Assembly: GCA_022560025.1 (NCBI GenBank)
Contig: JAFISE010000191.1
Span: 1 to 55,785, forward strand
Reading direction: 5' to 3'
Source of the DNA: Stagonosporopsis chrysanthemi
Lineage: Eukaryota > Ascomycota > Dothideomycetes > Pleosporales > Didymellaceae
Length of the DNA stretch: 55,785 nt
Shown: piece by piece, positions 35,674-48,000 of the stretch
Layout of the letters: every line of letters begins with the position of its first letter
Numbering within the stretch: position 1 is the first letter of the stretch
Made by a program: the position numbers and the translations under genes
The notes under the pieces: model-generated
What the model was told of the DNA's origin: nothing
Databases searched by the model: none
What the model saw: the letters and a program-made list of their open reading frames with translations, nothing else

Positions 35674-36741
35674 CTAAACATTCTCTTTGCGCCAAGTGAT
35701 GAGGAATTCGTTAAACTTTGTGACCTGTTTTGGGTTTGTTGCCCAGGTGGTGGCGAGCCGTACAGAAGCCTGTTCATCCTTCTTTTCTTCCCAGACGTAG
35801 AAGGTGAAGTGCTGCTGCAGCGCTGTGATGAGATCGAGTGGGAAAGTCGCAAATACTAAGTTCGTTTCCGTCACCGCGTCAAGTGAGAACTTTGCCTCAA
35901 CAATACCGCTCGAGAGTGCTTGTGCATGCGCGTTGGCTTTTCGAGCGAGCTCGAAGTAAAGGTCTTCGTGAAACAGCTCAGCGAACTGGACACCCATTAC
36001 CCGGCCTTTGGCAAGCAGCGAGCCATGTTGCTTCACAAAGAACTCGAACTCGCTTGCTAAAGCTTCATTCTTTACAACGACGGCTTCTCCAAGCAAAGTG
36101 CCGTTCTTCGTTCCACCAATCCAGAAAATGTCCGTTAGTCTTAGGATATCTTGTAGGGTCATGTCATTGGTAGCGGAAGCAAGTGCGGTTCCTAAACGGG
36201 CCCCGTCAAGAAACAGAATCAGCTGTCTCTCTTCGCAAAGCCTCTTTATAGCCATCAATTCCGCTTTCTTATAGATTGTGCCAGTCTCTGTCGCATTCGA
36301 GATGTAGACCAGTTTCGGTTTCGCCATGTGCGGGAAATGCCAATTATCACCCAAGGCGCGCTCAATCGATTGCGGCGTCAATTTTCCGTTGACAGGCGGC
36401 ACCTGGATTATCTTGTGTCCACTTGCTTCGATCGCACCCGTCTCTCGTGTCACAATGTGCCCAGAGCTTGTCGCAATAACGGCTTCATGTGGCCGCAAGC
36501 ATGCCGCGATGGAGATGGCATTGGCGGACGTTCCACTTGGAACGAAGAATACGCCTATGTTGTCTGCCCCGAGATGCCTTCGAATGCGCTGGCGGGCAAG
36601 CTCGCAAAAGGTATCCCGCCCATAGCCTGTATTTTGTATGTCGTTGCTGACGATAAGAGCCTCGAGGATTTTCGGATGGGCACCTTCGCTGTAGTCGTCC
36701 ACAAAGCTGTATCTCAAAGTTGATGGAGGTCGAGTGTGCAT
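35674..36741 (-). CDS. Threonine-aldolase-like PLP enzyme
   Basis: A single exon from ATG 36741 encodes 355 residues. It opens with LRYSFVDDYSEGAHPKIL, the usual start of low-specificity threonine aldolases (fold-type I PLP enzymes that split threonine or allo-threonine to glycine and acetaldehyde). FVPSGTSANAISI forms the cofactor phosphate loop. SGHIVTRETGAIEASGHK and the YISNATETGTIYKK block follow. LDGARLGTAL supplies the cofactor aspartate, and WIGGTKNG contains the Schiff-base lysine near residue 200. Length is close to the family norm. GGTKNG is normal for the beta-eliminating lyase/threonine aldolase group. Extension upstream to a GTG at 36822 is possible in frame but lacks ATG. No internal stop is seen, although decayed sequences lie on both sides. 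Confidence 0.88.
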   Translation of the reverse strand: MHTRPPSTLRYSFVDDYSEGAHPKILEALIVSNDIQNTGYGRDTFCELARQRIRRHLGADNIGVFFVPSGTSANAISIAACLRPHEAVIATSSGHIVTRETGAIEASGHKIIQVPPVNGKLTPQSIERALGDNWHFPHMAKPKLVYISNATETGTIYKKAELMAIKRLCEERQLILFLDGARLGTALASATNDMTLQDILRLTDIFWIGGTKNGTLLGEAVVVKNEALASEFEFFVKQHGSLLAKGRVMGVQFAELFHEDLYFELARKANAHAQALSSGIVEAKFSLDAVTETNLVFATFPLDLITALQQHFTFYVWEEKKDEQASVRLATTWATNPKQVTKFNEFLITWRKENV

Positions 36742-38447
36742 GTTTTCAATGGCGGAGAGTCGAGTGAAGCGCGCTTCTATAAGTATCGGAGTCGCAGCTA
36801 CGAAAGGGCTCTGCTTGACCACCTGTTTGATTTGTCGTATTCGCGTCAGGTCAAGTTGGTAGGCAGTGAAGAACCTTGCAGACGAGCTCGGTAACTATCG
36901 TGAGCAATCCAAAGATTCCCAGCGCAGAAATGAGGGTAAATGTTACGCAATCATTGAATCTGTCCGAGAATATGGTCAGAGCCGACGATAGGCGAGCCAA
37001 TCAAGACGCAAGCAGCGAGCTTCAATACCCGCATGCAGCGTGCGAACGCGCTTGTATAGGTCGTGCATGCGTACCAGCACACCGCCTCCTACACGTCTGA
37101 TTCCAAAGTTTATTGCAAAAAGGTTGTTGCAAAAAGGTTATTGCATGAGGTTCCAAGGTCACGGTCTTGCGACATGTTTGGACTTTGTGCTGGATCACAT
37201 CGAACATCGGGTGTCATCGACTTCGCTGCTAATGTTCACTGGCCTATTCCTTTTGGAAACCGCGTGGCATGCTCTTCTGATTCGGAGTTAAAATGGGTTT
37301 GTCGGAATTCGTGGAGATGCGTGATGAACTTGGACCCCGCAAAGCCCATCGCACACCAGGATGCGATGTTGAGAGCACTGAATCCGTGTTTATTGCCATC
37401 AACGATCTGTTGTTAGTCTCTATAGAACTCGGTTCTACTAGTCTGATCTTTCCGTAGTCCTCAGAGACGTTTCCTCCACTGTGGTACAAGATTGTGTAAA
37501 AGACATCACGTCGCAGTCTTTTTCACACAGGAAGAAGTGACATTTAGGTATAATACACCACAAAAGATTATAGAAAAAAACCGCGAATTGCGTAATTTAC
37601 CTAAGCTTGCTCTGCAAAAGCCTTGCTGCAGTGTTTTTATTCCAGGAAAATGTATGTTTTTAGGTTTAACAAAAACACTGCATCAGCACCACAGTGCTTC
37701 CCTGTTGTGCTTGTGGGACGCACCTGAAAGATTGCTATTGGTACGCTGCTCGTAGTGGCTCATAAACGATTTACCCCTGTATCCGTCAGTCCGGCACAAA
37801 GGGGGAATGCAAAGCTCTCTCGGCTACCGATTCAGCTGTGATCCCGTCGTGTTACATACCGAACTTTGCCTTGATAAAAGGATTCGTGTGTTGTGCTGAA
37901 CATAAGAGCCGCAGATGCATATTGTTGCGGTATCTCTCTCATTGTGTCATGTCGCAAAAAGAACAAAATCCTGTTAAATTGGTACCTACAAACTTCAAGA
38001 CTCGAAGAGCATTCAGTCCGAGTCGTTGCACAGATACACTGGTCGCAATCGCGAGTGTTCACTTAATCATCACCTAAAGCGCAATTGTTCTATTTGACAG
38101 TCGCATGCTCCTAACAGACTTTGATAGAGTCTAGGGAATTGTTCTAGTAAGGTAGACGACCCTAGTTTAAATAGTTGTAATCATTTTTGGAAACATGCAC
38201 TACCTAAACCCTAGGGTTTTTGAAAGAAGTCGTCAGCCGCGAGGCCGGTCAGTCCGTAAGAGTCTAGATGCTGTTATAGCTAGGCTAACTCAGGTCTTAA
38301 AACCCAATATCTCTGATTCCACGCGCCGCTTCTTGGTTTTCTCCTTATCTATTATAACACATTCACTCAAAGAACTTCTCGATCGAAAGATCTTTAGCAA
38401 TGATAGGCCTAAAAGGCACAGCGCAACATTTTGAGCTGGCTAAGGAC
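36742..38447. other. Region with coding traces but no supported gene
   Basis: The minus strand at about 37170-37400 reads DGNKHGFSALNIASWCAMGF and SKFITHLHEFRQTHF, then PKGIGQ, TGA at 37236-37238, and TLAAKSM. This is protein-like with an in-frame stop and was not recognised. A plus frame at 38195-38434 (79 residues, basic) is unrecognised. A perfect 14-bp palindrome AAACCCTAGGGTTT lies at 38206-38219. Confidence 0.35.
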
Positions 38448-39110
38448 TCAGGCTTGTCCCTCCCAGCTGCTCTCTCCAGTGACTGGCGGGTGTTTCCAAG
38501 ACAAGAACGATTGTTCTATCTTGGGATAGTCTCGTACTGACAGTATCGGTGACATCGATCTCTTCACAGTACCTAGAGCTTGTATCTCGAGCTTAGGACT
38601 CGGGAAATAGCCACAGAGTGTCTTGGACACGAACCAGGTGTTCTCACCACAGGATACCGTAATATCAAAGATTGAGGTGTTGTCGACGGAGATGATATTG
38701 TTGTGCGTCATTGGTAGGATCGCGTGGCTTCTGCGTCTCTTGCTGTAGCCTAACTGAACAACAAATCTCTCATCTTGAAATTGGTTGAGATGAAATGTGA
38801 GATTGTGTCCGCTTGCCGATCGGCATGGCTGGATTCCACTTCGAGAGCACATTAGGGGTAGCAACTTTCTTAGGAAAGCTAGTCAAATCATATCCTATCG
38901 GAACTGAGATGAACATCGGTTGCTGAGTACGCCATGTGTCAAGTACGATCAATGGGCTGCATAATTCAATTCAGCCGTGCAACGTTTTTCTTTCTGGCAC
39001 CAAGGGCGTCGAAGTGCAGCATTCCGAGCATGGCCTTACCAGTAAACCAGAGGTCCACTATGACACTCTCTTCAATATTTGTAATAGTGGAGCACTTTCG
39101 ATATCTGAAG
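38448..39110 (-). pseudogene. Decayed, unrecognised protein gene next to the repeat block
   Basis: Minus-strand blocks VDLWFTGKAMLGMLHFDAL, LIVLDTWRTQQPMFISVPIG, FPKKVATPNVLSKWNPAMPI and DERFVVQLGYSKRRRSHAIL follow one another, but in changing frames and with stops between. The last open stretch ends at 38448. The wording is protein-like but I could not name the family. The position directly against the mutated block suggests repeat-type mutation spread into it. Confidence 0.35.
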
Positions 39111-39397
39111 GCGGGGCTGTGGTTTCTACCCGGCGAACTGACTGCGGTCTCAAGAAATATAACAGCATCAATTCCATCAACAAGCCTTCGGCGAATAGAA
39201 GCACAGATTATTAGAATCTTTTTATATAGAGTTTATCTAGCTAGCCTATAATACAGTAGAAGAGAATAATATCTACAACCTAAAGACTTAGTATATAGCT
39301 GTAATCTAGAGCAATCTTTAAGACAAGATAGTCTTAGTTAATATCCTAGACAAATAGATCTTGTAGAAACTTATTAGTTGCGTCCTAAAGATATAAA

Positions 39398-39570
39398 AAT
39401 ACAGAATGCTAAAAAAGTTAAAAAGGTATAAGTATCTACTATAAGGTGTATAGAAGTACTAAGATAAACTACAAGACTAGATTTTAATTTCTATAGGTCT
39501 TGTATAAAAAGATACTATAAAACTATCTATTTATACTTTATAAAGGTACTTCTTCTTATACTTGTTAGAC
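39398..39570 (+). repeat. LTR-like dispersed repeat, copy 1
   Basis: About 170 bp beginning at AATACAGAATGCTAAAAAAG and containing TCTACTATAAGGTGTATAGAAG. It recurs at about 42838-43015 (inverted) and 43243-43420 (direct) with scattered transitions. Confidence 0.65.
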
Positions 39571-39899
39571 TTAGAGTAGAGTTACGCTAGGTAGAATATA
39601 AGGTTGTACTAAAGCAGATATTTATTAGATAGCTATTAAAGTTATAAAAGATAAGATTACAGTGTTATAAAAGATAGATATTAAATTAAAATATACAAAG
39701 GTATATAATAATAACTTTGTTAACTTTAGCTACTATAGCTAGAAGTAATAAAGTAACAAAATAGACTAAAAACCTACTACGTAAGCTAATGCTAGTTATA
39801 AGTCCTAAGACAGCAAAAAAAAAGCTAAATAGCAGACCTAAGAAGAGGTTAATAGATACTATACTAAAAATCTTTATAGTAAATATAGAATTAAAAGAC

Positions 39900-42000
39900 A
39901 CTACTTAAATAAATATAAATTAGTACTTATAAAATATCTTAACAATATCTTAGCCTAGACAGCTATAGTAGATAATTACTTAGAAAGACAAAATAGTAAC
40001 TCTAAGGATTTAGAAAACTAAACACCTCTGCTTTAAAATATAGGCAGAGGTTAAGAAAGTAGAATAATAAAAGTAAAGAGACTTTCTAATAGTTTAGAAA
40101 AAATAGCTAGATAAAAAGCTTATATTATTATATACTATTATATATATAACTACTATAGTATATACTTTAATATATACTAAGTACTTAATATATAGTATTA
40201 TATCTTTAGAGTTTATAGAATATAATTATCTATAGTACTCTCTAATTAAGAAGAGAAAGATAACTAGAGTTGCTAAAGAAATATTATAGATAACAAGAGC
40301 TACAAGGCTTAATATAGATATTAAAAAATATAGAGAGAATCTCTAGGCTTATATCTACTAAAAAAAAGAGAAATAAAACTTTATTCTAGGTTAGCTATAG
40401 ATAGACTAAAACAACGTAAGAGTAACACTTAAAAAGAAGTTAATCTTTATTTGCTTATTATAGATATATATTAAGAGCAAAGAAAGAATACTCTAAAAAG
40501 AAAACTAATCTTTATATCTATAGAAAAATATACATAGTTAAAAAAGTGTTTAAAGAAATATAGGTTAAGACTTAAGATCTTTACAGCGTCTATAGTAGAT
40601 GTAAATAAGGTACTAAAGAAAAAAGACTCTATTAACTTTTTCTAAGTCCTTCTAGATTACTTCTAAAGAGAATACTAAACCTTTCTAAGAGCTAAAGTAA
40701 AATAACTAGTACTATACTAAAGTAAAGATATTTACTACTCTATTAACTTAGTTTAAAAAGATAGTAAGCCTACTATAATATTTATTAAAGAGAGCTTTTA
40801 GTCTTTTAGTAAGAACTAACTAGCTACCTAGATAGAAGATTTATATAAGTAAGTAAGTTAAGCACTATAGCTCTTATCTTCTTTACTAAGAAATCTAAAA
40901 GAGAATTACACTTTTATATAGACTAGTAAGCACTTAATATAGTAATAAAGAAAGATAAGTACTTACTCTTGTTTATTTATAAGATACTATCTTAGATCTT
41001 AAAGTTAGATAGCTTATAAATATTAATATAATCTAAGCTTTCTATAAGATCTATATTACTAAAGAAGATAAATTAAAAAAAGTATTTAGAATATATTTTA
41101 GACTATATAAGTAGCTAGTAACTTTGTTTAGGTTAGCTAATACCTTAAGCATCTTCTAAAAGTATATTAACTAGATACTAAGAAATTACTTAGACAAGTA
41201 CTACTCTAGTTACATAAATAATATGCTTATCTACTTAGATAGATTCTAAGAAGACTATAAAAGAAAGGTCTTTAAAGTTGTCTAGAAGCTAGAGAATGCA
41301 AGCCTATATCTTAATATTAGTAAGAGCAAGTTCTTAGTAAACTAAACTAAGTACTTTAGCTTTATTATTAAAGTAAAGAAGAAGATTAGTATAGACTAAG
41401 AGAAAATCTCTATAATCTAAGAATAAAAACTCTTTAATTTAGTAAAAAGAGTATATAGCTTTATTATATTTATAAACTTCTATAAATAGTTTATAAATAA
41501 CTTTTTATAAATAGTAGAACTGTTTACTAAACTTGCTAGAAAGAATATAAGTTTAAAGTAGAGACTAGAGTAGCAGTACTTTTTAAAAAGCTAAAGGCTG
41601 CTTTTAAAGCTAAACTATCTTTTATAGACTTTAACTTAGAGCTTAAAATAGTATTTAAGTATAATACTTTAAAATAAGTAATTAAAGGTATACTCTCTTA
41701 ATATAGTCTTAATAACTAATTATATATAGTAGTATACTTCTTTATAAAATAAAGCAAAGTACAAGTTAATTATACTATTTATAATAAGAAAACACTTACT
41801 ATAATTAAGTACTTTAATAAGTAGTCTATAGAACTAAAGTAAGTTAAAGACTTTATAGTTATTACTTACTATAAGAATCTAAAGTACTTTTATATAACTT
41901 AATTACTTTCTAAATAATATATCTAGTAAGCAAGCTTACTAAGCTAGTTTAATCTTATCTTTATATACTAACTAAGAGTTATTAATAAAAAAGCAGACAG
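39900..42000 (+). mobile_element. Ty3/Gypsy retrotransposon pol relic
   Basis: Plus-strand reading through stops at about 41030-41340 gives AFYKICITKEDKLKKVFRIY, LVTLFRLANTLSIF, KYINxILRNYLDKYYSSYIN and NMLIYLDRF. This is the reverse transcriptase core of Ty3/Gypsy elements, with the catalytic YxDD degraded to YINN. KSKFLVN and YFSFIIK follow, then RNase-H-like traces to about 41.9 kb. No integrase was recognised before the next LTR-like repeat, so the 3' end is probably truncated. It cannot encode a functional protein. Confidence 0.7.
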
Positions 42001-42020
42001 TTAGAACCTAGTCTAAGCTA

Positions 42021-42099
42021 CTAAGCTAAACAAGTACTAAAAAAGTTAACAGTACTTATAGACTATAAGTATAGACTTAGAGCAGTACTATATTATTAG
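42021..42099 (+). repeat. Direct repeat pair, left copy (possible LTR part)
   Basis: 79 bp starting CTAAGCTAAACAAGTACTAA and ending at TATATTATTAG are repeated almost exactly at 42481-42559, with differences that are mostly transitions. The 460-bp spacing would suit one LTR lying between them or two LTR fragments. Confidence 0.65.
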
Positions 42100-42480
42100 C
42101 TTAGCTAGCCTAATAATATCTTTCTTCTAAGAAAGTGCTTAACCTAGGTACTTAATACTAGGCCTTCTAGCAGCTAGCAGGTGTAGCTAAGCTATACTAG
42201 CTTAGAAGCGCCTTAGCTCTTTATATATAAACTACTTACGTAAGCAGGCTAGCTCTTAGCTAAACCTAGACTTATAAAAGCAGAGTAAAAGCTTAGAAGT
42301 AGTTATATAAGTCTACTATAACCTTAGGTTATTTAGTAGTAGCTTAAAAGTAGTTACTTGTCTCTTTATCTAGGCAAGCTTAGAAGCTACTATAGTAGTA
42401 TATCTTTTTATTCTATCTAGAATTAAACTTATACTATTTAAGTAGTCTTTAAGTACTTTATTAGAACTTAGTTTAAGTTA

Positions 42481-42559
42481 CTAAGCTAAATTAGTATTAA
42501 AAAAGTTAATAGTACTTATAGACTGTAAGTATAGGCTTAGAGTAGTACTATATTATTAG
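42481..42559 (+). repeat. Direct repeat pair, right copy (possible LTR part)
   Basis: This is the second copy of the 79-bp segment at 42021-42099, starting CTAAGCTAAATTAGTATTAA and ending TATATTATTAG. Confidence 0.65.
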
Positions 42560-42837
42560 TCTAGCTAGAGCCTAGTACAGATATACTATTAAGAGAAGAA
42601 AAGTAAGTATCTATAGTTAAAGTAGACAAATAATAATAGATAAGAAAATTCTAACTTTTAAAAAGATTTACTTATTTTAAGTAATTAAAAAAGTAAAAAG
42701 AAGAAGAAGTAATATCTAAAGTCTTATTTATATAAGAATAAACCTAGTTCTTTAAGCTTACTTTATACTACCTAACAACTAGCTAACTTAGGTTTGTCTT
42801 TAAACTACTTCTTAGTATAATCTTTTCTAAGCTTCTA

Positions 42838-43015
42838 GGTATAAAAAGAAAAGTCTTTATAGAGTTTAGATAGATAGTTTTAAAGTATTCTTTTATACAA
42901 GATCTATAGAAATAAAGATCTTATCTTATAGTTTATCTTAGTACTTCTATATACTTTGTAGTAAATACCTATATAATTTAAACCTTTCTAGTATTTTGTA
43001 TTGTTATATTATACT
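42838..43015 (-). repeat. LTR-like dispersed repeat, copy 2 (inverted)
   Basis: The reverse complement shows the same succession of words as copies 1 and 3 (GGTATTTACTACAAAGTATA, then AAGTACTAAGATAAACTATA), with transitions. With copy 3 it forms an inverted pair around about 43.1 kb. Confidence 0.6.
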
Positions 43016-43242
43016 TTAAAACTTATCTTAGCTAGTAATAGGTTTATAATAATATTGCTATAGTTTATTTAGTTATTTACATAAGCACAGCTAGAGTATT
43101 ATACTTAAACTATATAAGTCTTTAAGTTATTTATTATATAGTTAAGATTCTAAAAATCTTCTAATAACTAAAGCTTATAGGTTTAGAACTTTCTACAACT
43201 TACTACTTTAAGATTAACTTTAAAAAAGCTATATTAGATTTA

Positions 43243-43420
43243 TAACAATATAAAATACTAAAAAGGTTTAAATTATATAGGTATCTACTATAAAGTGTAT
43301 AAAAGTACTAAGATAAACTATAAGACTAGATCTCTGTTCTTATAGGTCTTGTATAAAAGGATACTTTAAAACAATCTATCTAAACTCTATAAAAGCTTCT
43401 TTTCTTATACCTAGAAGCTT
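43243..43420 (+). repeat. LTR-like dispersed repeat, copy 3
   Basis: Same orientation as copy 1, containing GGTATCTACTATAAAGTGTA and AGTACTAAGATAAACTATAA. The next kilobase to the right has no recognised protein relic. Confidence 0.65.
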
Positions 43421-45099
43421 AGAGAAGACTGTACTAAAGAGTAGTTAGAAGACAAATCTAAGTTAGGTAGTTGTTAAGTAGTATAAAGTAAGTTTAAAGA
43501 ACTAAGCTTATTCTTATATTACTTTTTTCTTTATAAGTAGATTGTCTTTAATTCTGTAAAATTATAAGAAAAATTCTTATACTATAAAGGTTTAAACTTT
43601 AAGAAGGTATTAAATATATTTAATTCCTATCTGTTCTAAGACTCTAGTTTTTTTTTACTATTATTAACTTCTATTTAGGTTTTACTATACAAGCTATGTT
43701 AGCTACTTTGTACTTATCTATTCTAAGCAAGCTCTTTAGTAATAATAACTAAGCAAATTAGATTGTTACTAAGCTTATAGCTATTATAAGAGTCTATACT
43801 ATAACAAAGTATCTTTTACTAAAGTTATAGTAACTATAGAAACGTGTTTAATCTACTTTTTAATTAGGTTAAATTGCTTACAGCATGCTTTTTAAGTAAA
43901 CAACGCATACTCTGCTTGTTTCTATTCTCTAACAGACACTAATTCTTACTATAAGTACTTTAAACAACTCTATCTTATTACTACTAACTATTACTAGGCT
44001 TATTTTCTAGTTACTATGCTAATATCTGTCTCTTTTAGCACTTTTATAGTAGCCTATTAAGTTATCTGCCTTTATTTAATTTAGGCCTTTATATAGAGCT
44101 ATAAAGTAAAGTATAACTTCTATAAAGTATTATTATTAAAGTATACTTATTCTATACTTTAAAATAAAAAGTGTTGTTTAGTTTAATCTTAGTACTTTCT
44201 TTTTATTAGTTCTTAAGCTAACTTTTAAATAGGTGCTAATTTATATTAGACCTAAGTATAATACTTTTTAAAGTAATCTTATTATACAAAAAAAAGCTAT
44301 AGTAAAAGATAAAAAGTTAAAAAAGTTAGAAGCAATAGCTATAAAGGCTGTTTATAAGACTGCTTAGAATAACCTCTGTTAGTTAGCTTATACCTTAGCA
44401 AGTATTATATAAGTAGCAACTATACAGCTTAAAAAAGTATTAGCTGCTAATATATTACTCTATTAGTACTATATCTAGCCTGTTACTAATTAGGCCTTAG
44501 TAAAAGTAATAAGAGCATTTACTGCATAGGTAAAGTCCTTGCAGAATAAGGTAGCAGAGCTTAGGCAGGTAGTAGTATCTCTATAGGCTCTAGTAGTTAA
44601 GGCTCTATAATAAAGCACTAGAAGCAAGAGCTTAAAGAAGTTAGTACTTAAAAAGGTATTAGCTAATTTAGATACTCTCTTAATAGACGCTAAGAAGATA
44701 AGCAATATTAGTAAGGCTTTAGCTTAATTACTATATATATAGTAAAGTAGACGTTTTTCTTTATTACTTAGCTAAGTTAGTAGAGGTTTAAAGTAGTTTA
44801 AGTCTTCTTTGTCTTTTAAATTTATAACGTGCTTACTTAAACTATTACTAGCTATTTTCTTTCTAGAATTTAATCTAATTTAGTAACTACTTTAAAAGAC
44901 TTAGTAATTATAGATACTTATTATAAAACGCTCTTAGCTTATAAAAAGTATTCTTAAAGTTTTCTACTAAGTACTAGGTAGAGTTAAGGTTATATTCTAG
45001 CTAACTTATATAGTACTTTAAGTATTATCAGACTAGCTTACTTATAAGTATCTTTTATACTTTTTATTCTTTAACTCTTTAAATTAAGATACCTAAAGG

Positions 45100-48000
45100 T
45101 TTTAGAGCTTCTTGTCTAGGCAGAGAGTCTACTAGATCTTTATAGAGTATATCTAGAGTAAAGACATTATAAATTTATAAACTAGGAAGAAGTTTTAAAT
45201 ACTATAAATAACTAACTTGCTTAAGAACTTTAAATAGACTTTTCTATAGGTTAGATAGCTTTTAGCTAGGACACTTAATAGCTAAGTTCTTAGTTAACAA
45301 GTATACCTTATTACCTACTATCTAGTTAACTAGACTATAGTGCTTATCCTTAGTAGCTCTTATTTGCAGCTGTACCTTTTCTATATTCTCTTTAGCTACC
45401 TTCTAAGCTTAGTGTATATAAGTTGCTAGAGCAAGTATATCTTAGTAGTTTAAGTTATTACAAGGAGCTGTATCTATATTAAGTCTATTCTACTACTAGC
45501 TTTGTCTAAGTTTACTTCTAAATAATACTTAATAGAAAGTTATTCTAATACTAGAATAAAGTAAAGTAAGCTGTACACAGTTAATAAGCAGTAGCAATTT
45601 AAACTAGTTATTTTAATAGTATATTATAAATAGTTGTAGCTGCTAGTTAATATACTTGTTTATAATCTTTATTTAGCTGTTAGTTTTCTTATAGTAGGCA
45701 GTAGAAAGCTTAACTTTAACGCTAATAATCTAATAAAACTTAGACTAGAAACAGAATATAAACTAAAGTCTATAATTAAATACTATTACCTTAGAAGTAT
45801 AACTAAAACAATAGACTTATTAGATAAATAAAAAAGCTATTTTTTATATAGTTATTATCTTGTAGTATAGAATAGTAATTGCTTGTTTTATTAAGTAGTT
45901 AATAATAACAAGTATCTAATTATATTTAGCTTTATCTTTTAGAAAATCTTTAAAATCTATATACAGGTACTTTATAGGTTAATTAAAGATAAGTAGTAAG
46001 TAAAAGTACTTATAAAGTTAAGTCTACTTTAGATACTTATAGTAATAAGAGATATAGTTTTATATATATTGTTTACAGCTAGTACCTATACCTTGCTAGT
46101 AATACTATTAAAATAGTAGTCAGTAGGTTTTCTTTATACTTAAGTAAGTAGTAGATACTTAGTTGTAAGCTTCTTAAATAAAGTAAGTACATAGTACTAA
46201 GTCTAAGACTACGTACAGACAATCTTAGTATAGAAGTAGACTATTATAAATCTAATAGCTAGAAGCTAGTAATTTATACTTTTTTATAAAGGCTTAGTAA
46301 TTATATCTTAGCACAGCTTTAATTAGCTCTAATAAGTCTAACTATATCTTAGGTTGTAACGTGTAAATAGTAGAGACTAAGAAATATAAAAAGTAGACCT
46401 AGACAAGATTAGAGTTAATACAGCTATAAAGCTAATAAGGTCCTAGTATTACTTAAGAGTAGTTATCTTCTTAAGCTAACTTAAGGTTAGCTAGGTCTTA
46501 CTTTTTTTTAGCTAAGAATATCTACTCTCTTATTATTTTTTTCTAGAGTGTACTTAATTTAGAAGTTAAACAGAGTAAGTGCCTCTGCCTACTTAGCTTG
46601 TTAGGTATTTAAGACTTTAGTAGTTATAAAATATTCTAAAGAATAGTAGTTAAAGTAGATATAGATCTAATTTAGTATAGATATTAGCTTAGGTCTCTAT
46701 TTATTAAAAGCCTAGAGAATAGCAAAAAGCTCTTTATTGTAAATCTCTTAGTTAAGCTCTAAACCTAATAGAGAATAGCTATAGAATACTATAAAGTACT
46801 AGTAGTTGTCTGCGTGCTTCTAAGATATAACACTAGCTACTACTCTATCTAATATATTAGTCTTAAGCTTTGTTTTAAGGTCTAAGTTAAAGTAGTATAG
46901 AGTTAAGATAGCTAATAGGCTCTGTTTAAGCTTTTTAAAGCTAACCTAGTAGTCTAGAGTTTATTTAAAGGTATTTAATAGACTTTGTAATATAATTAAA
47001 GGTTTTACTACCTAAGAAAACTTAGGCATAAATTATTAATAAAAACTAGTAAAGCCTAAAAATAATTTTACACCTGTTATAGTTATAAGTAGCTTTTAGT
47101 CTGCTAAAACCTATACCTTCTTAGAATCTACCTTAATACCTTTATTTATAAAGATATACCTAAAGTACTAAGTATAAGTTATATAGAATTTACTTTTCTT
47201 AATATTAACCTGTAGACCTATAGAGTAAAGACGTTCTAGAACCTTTTTAATATGTATCTAGTAAGTCTAAGTGTCTTTAGAGTAGATAAAGATATTATCT
47301 AAGTAAGCAATATAGAAGTTATCTAAGTAGTTAATTAAAATATTGTTTATATAGTATTAGTACGTAGTAAAGCTATTATATAAACTAAATAGTAAGACCT
47401 TATACTTATATATACTATAATATATCTAGAACGTAGTATACTCTTTAAAAGCAAAATCTATATAGATTTAGTTAAAAGCTAATTAAATATTAAACTTTGT
47501 AAATATCTTTACCTTAAATAGTTAAGTAAGCAGCTTATCTATACAGAGTATTAGATAAAAGTCTTTATAACTTAAATTATTTAATTTATAATAGTCTATA
47601 TAGATATATAAGCTTTTATTTAGTTTTTGTATATATAGTATAAGTAATATAAATAGGCTTTAGCTATATTTAATCTAACTATAGCGCAGCTGTTTTTATA
47701 CAAACTTCTTAGTAGCTTTAAGTTCTTTTAGGTTTTGTTTATACAAAAAAAAGTAATAGTTTAGCAAGAGTTCTTTTAAAACAATCTTGTAGTTATAAAA
47801 GTAGTATTTTAAAAGACTTTTAGCTTCTACCTTACTAAATATATTAGTATACTAAGAGTATTAAGCTAGTAAGTATTTTTAGATTAGTTAGGTATTATTA
47901 AAGTTGTCTTAGTTATACTTTTCTTCTATACTATAATTTATCTTGTACAGATTAGTTATAAAGAACTTGTTTTGCAGTTTCTTTATTAAGAAGTAGAAAG

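Noticed and set aside
39686..39901. Hydrophobic 71-codon frame in the repeat block
   Set aside because: T-rich mutated sequence always gives Phe/Ile/Leu-rich frames; no protein-like pattern.
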